A stretch of 64,000 nucleotides of DNA from Methanonatronarchaeales archaeon. Lineage in GTDB: Archaea > Halobacteriota > Methanonatronarchaeia > JAANXF01. Location: the NCBI GenBank assembly GCA_018263395.1, contig JAANXF010000014.1, positions 1 to 64,000 of the forward strand. Reading direction: 5' to 3'. Made by a program: the position numbers and the translations under genes. The notes under the pieces are model-generated. The model saw only the letters and a program-made list of their open reading frames with translations, was not told where the DNA came from and made no database searches. Of the stretch, positions 60,678 through 64,000 are shown in pieces (within the stretch, counting starts at the first letter, position 1; each line of letters starts with the position of its first letter).

Positions 60678-62648
60678 CTACCGGGGACTGGGTTCCCCGC
60701 CCGGTCCCCCGGGCTCCCCTATCGAGAGGTTCGTGGACAGCCTTTCGGACGACGCCAGGTTCTTCAACCTCTTCAGGAGCGAGGTCTTCTTCTTGCCGAC
60801 GAGCGCGTGCCTCAGCACGTCCTTTACGTCCTCCACGGGCACGATCTCCACCTCGTCCCTGTACCTGTCCTCGATGAGTACATCGGAAAGGTTGTCCCTC
60901 GGGACGAGTACCCTCTTGATGCCGGAGTCGGCGGCCGCCTCGATTTTGGCCGTCGCACCGCCGATGGGCAAAACCTCACCGCGCACCGAGAGTGACCCGG
61001 TCATTGCGACCGCCTGATCGACGGGTATACCCTCCAGGGCGCTTATGACGGCGGTGGCGACGCTGATAGATGCCGAGTCGCCCTCGACGCCCTCGTACGT
61101 CCCGATGAACTGGATGTGCACATCGTGGTTCGAGATGTCCTGTCCGGTGTACTTCTTGATGAGTGCGGACACGTTCTGGACGGCCTCCTGCGCGATTTCT
61201 TTCAGCTTTCCGGTCGCGATCACCCGACCCTCCTCCTTCGAGTGGCTAGGGGTGACCTCCGCGACGATGGGAAGCACGATGCCGCTGTCCTCCCCCATAA
61301 CGGCGAGGCCGTTGACGCGGCCCACCTCCTCGCCCTCGTTCCTGAATATGCGGTAGTCCTTCTTTCGCTCTATCGAACGATCCGCGACCTGGCTCTCCAG
61401 GGACTTCGCCGTGGCCTTGGCCTCGATGACCTCCTTGGAAGAGACCGCGTTTCTGCCCTTCGCCCTTGCGACGTCCCCCGCCACCCGGACGAGTCCTCCC
61501 AGTTCCCTGATGCGCAGCGTAAGTTTGCCCTTCCTGCCGCTCTTCCTGCGGGCCTCCCTCACGATCTCGCGCACTCCGGAACGGTCGAAGTGCGGAATCT
61601 TGCCGTCGTTCGCCACCTCCTGCGCCACGACGCGAACCAGCTTCCTGCGGTTCTCCGCGGTGTCCTCCATGGTGTCCCGCATGTAAACCTCGTAGCCGTA
61701 GCCCCGTATCCTGGAGCGCAGCGCCGGATGCATCCCCTGCAGCGCGTCGAGGTTTCCGGCCGCCACCATCACGAAGTCGCACGGGACCGGCTCGGTATCA
61801 ACCATAGCGCCGCTGCTCCGCTCGCTCTGGCCCGTTATCGAGAACTCCCTCTCCTGCAGCGCTGTCAGGAGGGACTGCTGGCTCTCTATGCGGAGGGTGT
61901 TGATCTCGTCGACGAAGAGAACGCCGCCGTTGGCCCGGTGTATGGCGCCGGCCTCCACCCGCTCGTGGGCAGGCGTGCCGAGCCCCCCGCTCTGGAACGG
62001 GTCGTGCCTGACGTCCCCGAGCAGCGCACCGCTGTGTGACCCGGTGCCGTCAACGAACGGGGCTGAAAGGTCCCTGTCGCTGCCGACAAGCAGCTTGGGT
62101 ACAAGTGCGTCGTCCCCGGGATTCATGTACTTCATCACCAGGAAAACAACTGCGCCCGCGATGACGCTCCAGAATATCGTCGACGGATCCCTGGGGCTGC
62201 TCTGGAGGTACGAGATGACGCCGAACCCGACGATAGCGATGATTATCAGCATCACGAGGAAGGAGCGGGACTGCTGCCGCTTCTGGGCCTCCTGCTTGTG
62301 GTTGTCCACGATCTCCTGCCCGTTGCCCGCGGGAACGGTTCTTACCAGGGGCTTGTTCTCGTCCTGCGGGTTGCTGTAAACCAGGATGTCCTTCAGGTCC
62401 TCCGAAGGCAGGAGCTCCGCCATGGCCTTCGCCAGCATCGACTTTCCTGTGCCGGGGTCCCCCAGCATCATGACGTGGCGCCGCTGCTGAGCCGCCTTCT
62501 TTACGATGTCAACCGCGCGGTCCTGACCGACGACCTGGTCGATGAGTTTGTCGGGAATATCGATATCTTCCGTAGTCTCAAACTCGAGGCCGCCTAAGGA
62601 CTTCTCCTCGTCCATTGGCCCTTGGTCCCGGGGTCTACTCATTGCCAC
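60678..62648 (-). CDS. lonB: Membrane-bound ATP-dependent protease LonB
   Basis: 656 residues. AAA+ domain with Walker A MLGDPGTGKSMLA, interrupted by two membrane helices (about residues 130-170) as in archaeal LonB, Walker B GVLFVDEINTL, and a C-terminal serine-lysine protease domain with Ser in EGDSASISVA and Lys in GATAKIEAA. It degrades misfolded and regulatory proteins at the membrane. Confidence 0.96.
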   Translation of the reverse strand: MAMSRPRDQGPMDEEKSLGGLEFETTEDIDIPDKLIDQVVGQDRAVDIVKKAAQQRRHVMMLGDPGTGKSMLAKAMAELLPSEDLKDILVYSNPQDENKPLVRTVPAGNGQEIVDNHKQEAQKRQQSRSFLVMLIIIAIVGFGVISYLQSSPRDPSTIFWSVIAGAVVFLVMKYMNPGDDALVPKLLVGSDRDLSAPFVDGTGSHSGALLGDVRHDPFQSGGLGTPAHERVEAGAIHRANGGVLFVDEINTLRIESQQSLLTALQEREFSITGQSERSSGAMVDTEPVPCDFVMVAAGNLDALQGMHPALRSRIRGYGYEVYMRDTMEDTAENRRKLVRVVAQEVANDGKIPHFDRSGVREIVREARRKSGRKGKLTLRIRELGGLVRVAGDVARAKGRNAVSSKEVIEAKATAKSLESQVADRSIERKKDYRIFRNEGEEVGRVNGLAVMGEDSGIVLPIVAEVTPSHSKEEGRVIATGKLKEIAQEAVQNVSALIKKYTGQDISNHDVHIQFIGTYEGVEGDSASISVATAVISALEGIPVDQAVAMTGSLSVRGEVLPIGGATAKIEAAADSGIKRVLVPRDNLSDVLIEDRYRDEVEIVPVEDVKDVLRHALVGKKKTSLLKRLKNLASSERLSTNLSIGEPGGPGGEPSPR

Positions 62649-62686
62649 ATAAGCTTTCCGAAAACCCGAATGGCACGGGTGGTCGG

Positions 62687-62694
62687 TTTAAATA
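62687..62694. promoter_or_regulatory. TATA element between lonB and prs
   Basis: TTTAAATA reads as a good TATA box on the plus strand for prs, and its near-palindromic core (ATTTAAA on the other strand) also fits lonB, whose ATG is about 40 bases away. One element may serve both directions. Confidence 0.55.
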
Positions 62695-62729
62695 GTCAGT
62701 GATAAGTCGTGCCCGGAAAATTGAATGGC

Positions 62730-63566
62730 ATGCGGATAGTCGCCGGACCCCGGTCGCAGCTTCTCTCCCACAGAATCGCCCGGGCCCTGGGAGTCGAGGT
62801 GGTCTGCGCAAGTGTGGAGCGCTTTCCGGACGGCGAACAGGACCTGAGGATTGCGGAATTTAGCGACGAGGAGGCGGCGGTGGTGCAGTCCACGAGGACG
62901 GACAGAGACCTGGTCACCCTTCTGCTGCTGCTCGACGCGGCGTCGAGGCAGGCCTCCGAGGTGACGGCGGTGGTCCCCTACCTCGGATACGCGAGGCAGG
63001 ACAGGGTGTTCCGTGCGGGTGAACCTCTAAGCCTCGCCGCAGTGGTCAGGGCTGCAAATGCTCAGGGTGGATCCGTGGTGACCGTGGACCCCCACTCAGA
63101 CCCTTCGCCCCACGGCGACGCGTCCTTCGTGAGCTCCGCGGGCGCCCTCGCAGAGATCGTGGAGCCCTGGAAACCCGACCTCGTGCTGGCACCGGACGAG
63201 GGGGCGATAGAGAGAGCTGCCGGGGTCGCGGAGAGGGTCGACGTGGAGCACGACCACCTTGTCAAGACGAGGCTGGCCGGTGACGAGGTATCCATTCAGC
63301 CGAGGGACCTCTCGGTCGAGGACGCCGATGTGGTCATAGTTGACGACGTAATCTCGACAGGAGACACGATGGCCAAGGCGGTCTCGATGCTGATTGAGGC
63401 GGGGGCGGGAAGCGTCTCGGCCGCGGCAACGCACGGAGTCCTCACGGGCAGCGCCATCTGCCGCCTCCTCTCCGCAGGTGTTGAACATCTCGCGGTCACC
63501 GATACTGTCGAGACGCCCCTCTCCCGGGGAAGCGTAGCCCCCGCCGTGGCTGACGTACTCCGATAG
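62730..63566 (+). CDS. prs: Ribose-phosphate diphosphokinase
   Basis: 278 residues from ATG 62730; a GTG at 62709 would add seven residues but is close to the expected transcription start. Features: FPDGEQDLRI, YLGYARQDRVFRAGEPLS and the PRPP loop VVIVDDVISTGDTMAKA. It makes PRPP for nucleotide and amino acid synthesis. Confidence 0.94.
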   Translation: MRIVAGPRSQLLSHRIARALGVEVVCASVERFPDGEQDLRIAEFSDEEAAVVQSTRTDRDLVTLLLLLDAASRQASEVTAVVPYLGYARQDRVFRAGEPLSLAAVVRAANAQGGSVVTVDPHSDPSPHGDASFVSSAGALAEIVEPWKPDLVLAPDEGAIERAAGVAERVDVEHDHLVKTRLAGDEVSIQPRDLSVEDADVVIVDDVISTGDTMAKAVSMLIEAGAGSVSAAATHGVLTGSAICRLLSAGVEHLAVTDTVETPLSRGSVAPAVADVLR

Positions 63567-63596
63567 ACCCATTTCCCCGGAGGCTGAGGTGTAACC

Positions 63597-64000
63597 GTGC
63601 GGGAGGAGTGCATCCGGTGCAAAATTGGGAAAAACCTCTGCGGCGACACCTGCCCCTACCTCGAACGGATACCCGCCCCGAAGGTTGAGGTGGACACGGA
63701 GCTGTTCGGTCCGTCCCCGCCGGCGGTCTTTGTCGGGAGACGGGGCTACCCCCGCGTGAACGTCGGGCCGATGGTGTCCCTGCCCGGGACGGAGGAGCCC
63801 GGAATGCTGGACTCCACCGAGTCCTGGTTTGGGCGCTCCATGGACGAAGTCATCGGAATGAGGGCGTCACTCGTGAGGGGCATCGTGGAGACCGACGTGA
63901 AGGGCCGAAACCCCTTTGTGGAGATAGGCCGGGAGGTAGCGATGGCGTCGAGGCCCGTTGACACGGAGATGCACTTCGACAGGAGGCCCAGTCCCGAAAT
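63597..64000 (+). CDS. NreA-like protein, 3' end outside the window
   Basis: The frame from GTG 63597 (Shine-Dalgarno GAGGTG about six bases upstream) stays open to the window edge, giving 134 residues. An N-terminal zinc-finger pattern ECIRCKIGKNLCGDTCPYL is followed by PPAVFVGRRGYPRVNVGP, the archaeal Nre (DUF650) signature. Nre proteins act in DNA repair after damage, with PCNA. 30 bases downstream of prs. Confidence 0.85.
   Translation, partial: MREECIRCKIGKNLCGDTCPYLERIPAPKVEVDTELFGPSPPAVFVGRRGYPRVNVGPMVSLPGTEEPGMLDSTESWFGRSMDEVIGMRASLVRGIVETDVKGRNPFVEIGREVAMASRPVDTEMHFDRRPSPE

Noticed and set aside
1-64000. CRISPR array
   Set aside because: No regularly spaced repeat of 24-37 bases was seen anywhere, including the AT-rich gaps.

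Overview
The window is a high-GC stretch of an archaeal chromosome. Archaeal and euryarchaeal markers are seen directly: small RNA polymerase subunits RpoK and RpoN, eL18/uL13/uS9/uS2, a GHMP-type shikimate kinase, ApgM-type phosphoglycerate mutase, type II GAPDH, LonB, the mevalonate-branch genes including isopentenyl phosphate kinase, Nob1, a tRNA intron with a bulge-helix-bulge, and TATA-box promoters with many leaderless starts. Proteins are acidic. A UbiA/MenA-like prenyltransferase, split CcmF-like cytochrome c maturation genes and AglD/Agl23-like genes point to a respiring euryarchaeon near the Halobacteria/Methanomicrobia branch. That placement is inference.

Layout. 1-1710 is the edge of an integrated element: a partial winged-helix gene and a tyrosine recombinase that abuts a 5'-truncated transglutaminase-like gene. 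2561-7462 holds a lipoprotein and the phosphate operon pstS-pstC-pstA-pstB-phoU. 7686-13234 holds an S2P-like membrane protein and a possible inositol/sugar module: Gfo/Idh oxidoreductase, TIM-barrel isomerase and methyltransferase, divergent from ino1 and a glycosyltransferase. 13231-18523 is a housekeeping run (UbiA, HAD phosphatase, AAG, ApgM, NadE, EndA). 18676-28889 is an envelope glycan region: Agl23, a DUF2298 protein, an AglD-like fusion, an FAD oxidoreductase, a frameshifted flippase, a GT2 and a surface protein. 28886-30876 holds shikimate kinase, chorismate mutase and an unknown acidic protein.

30957-37020 is gene-poor and compositionally mixed. It has an intron-containing tRNA-Ala(CGC), two intergenic segments with strong secondary structure, an orphan CTAG-type DNA methylase, an apparently frameshifted Lrp-family regulator, a DUF502 protein, tRNA-Ser(TGA), nob1 and a 0.9 kb AT-rich, hairpin-rich island.

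37021-48581 contains a KaiC/RadA-like ATPase and a 14-gene minus-strand operon that runs from eL18 through ribosomal, RNA polymerase and enolase genes into isoprenoid biosynthesis and ends with gltX. The remaining 15 kb carries GAPDH, UspA, DUF116, GfcR, a cysteine desulfurase, mobA-moaE, a Trk potassium system, a split CcmF-like pair, an NDP-sugar pyrophosphorylase, a SWIM zinc-finger protein, LonB and Prs. A partial nreA gene runs off the right edge.
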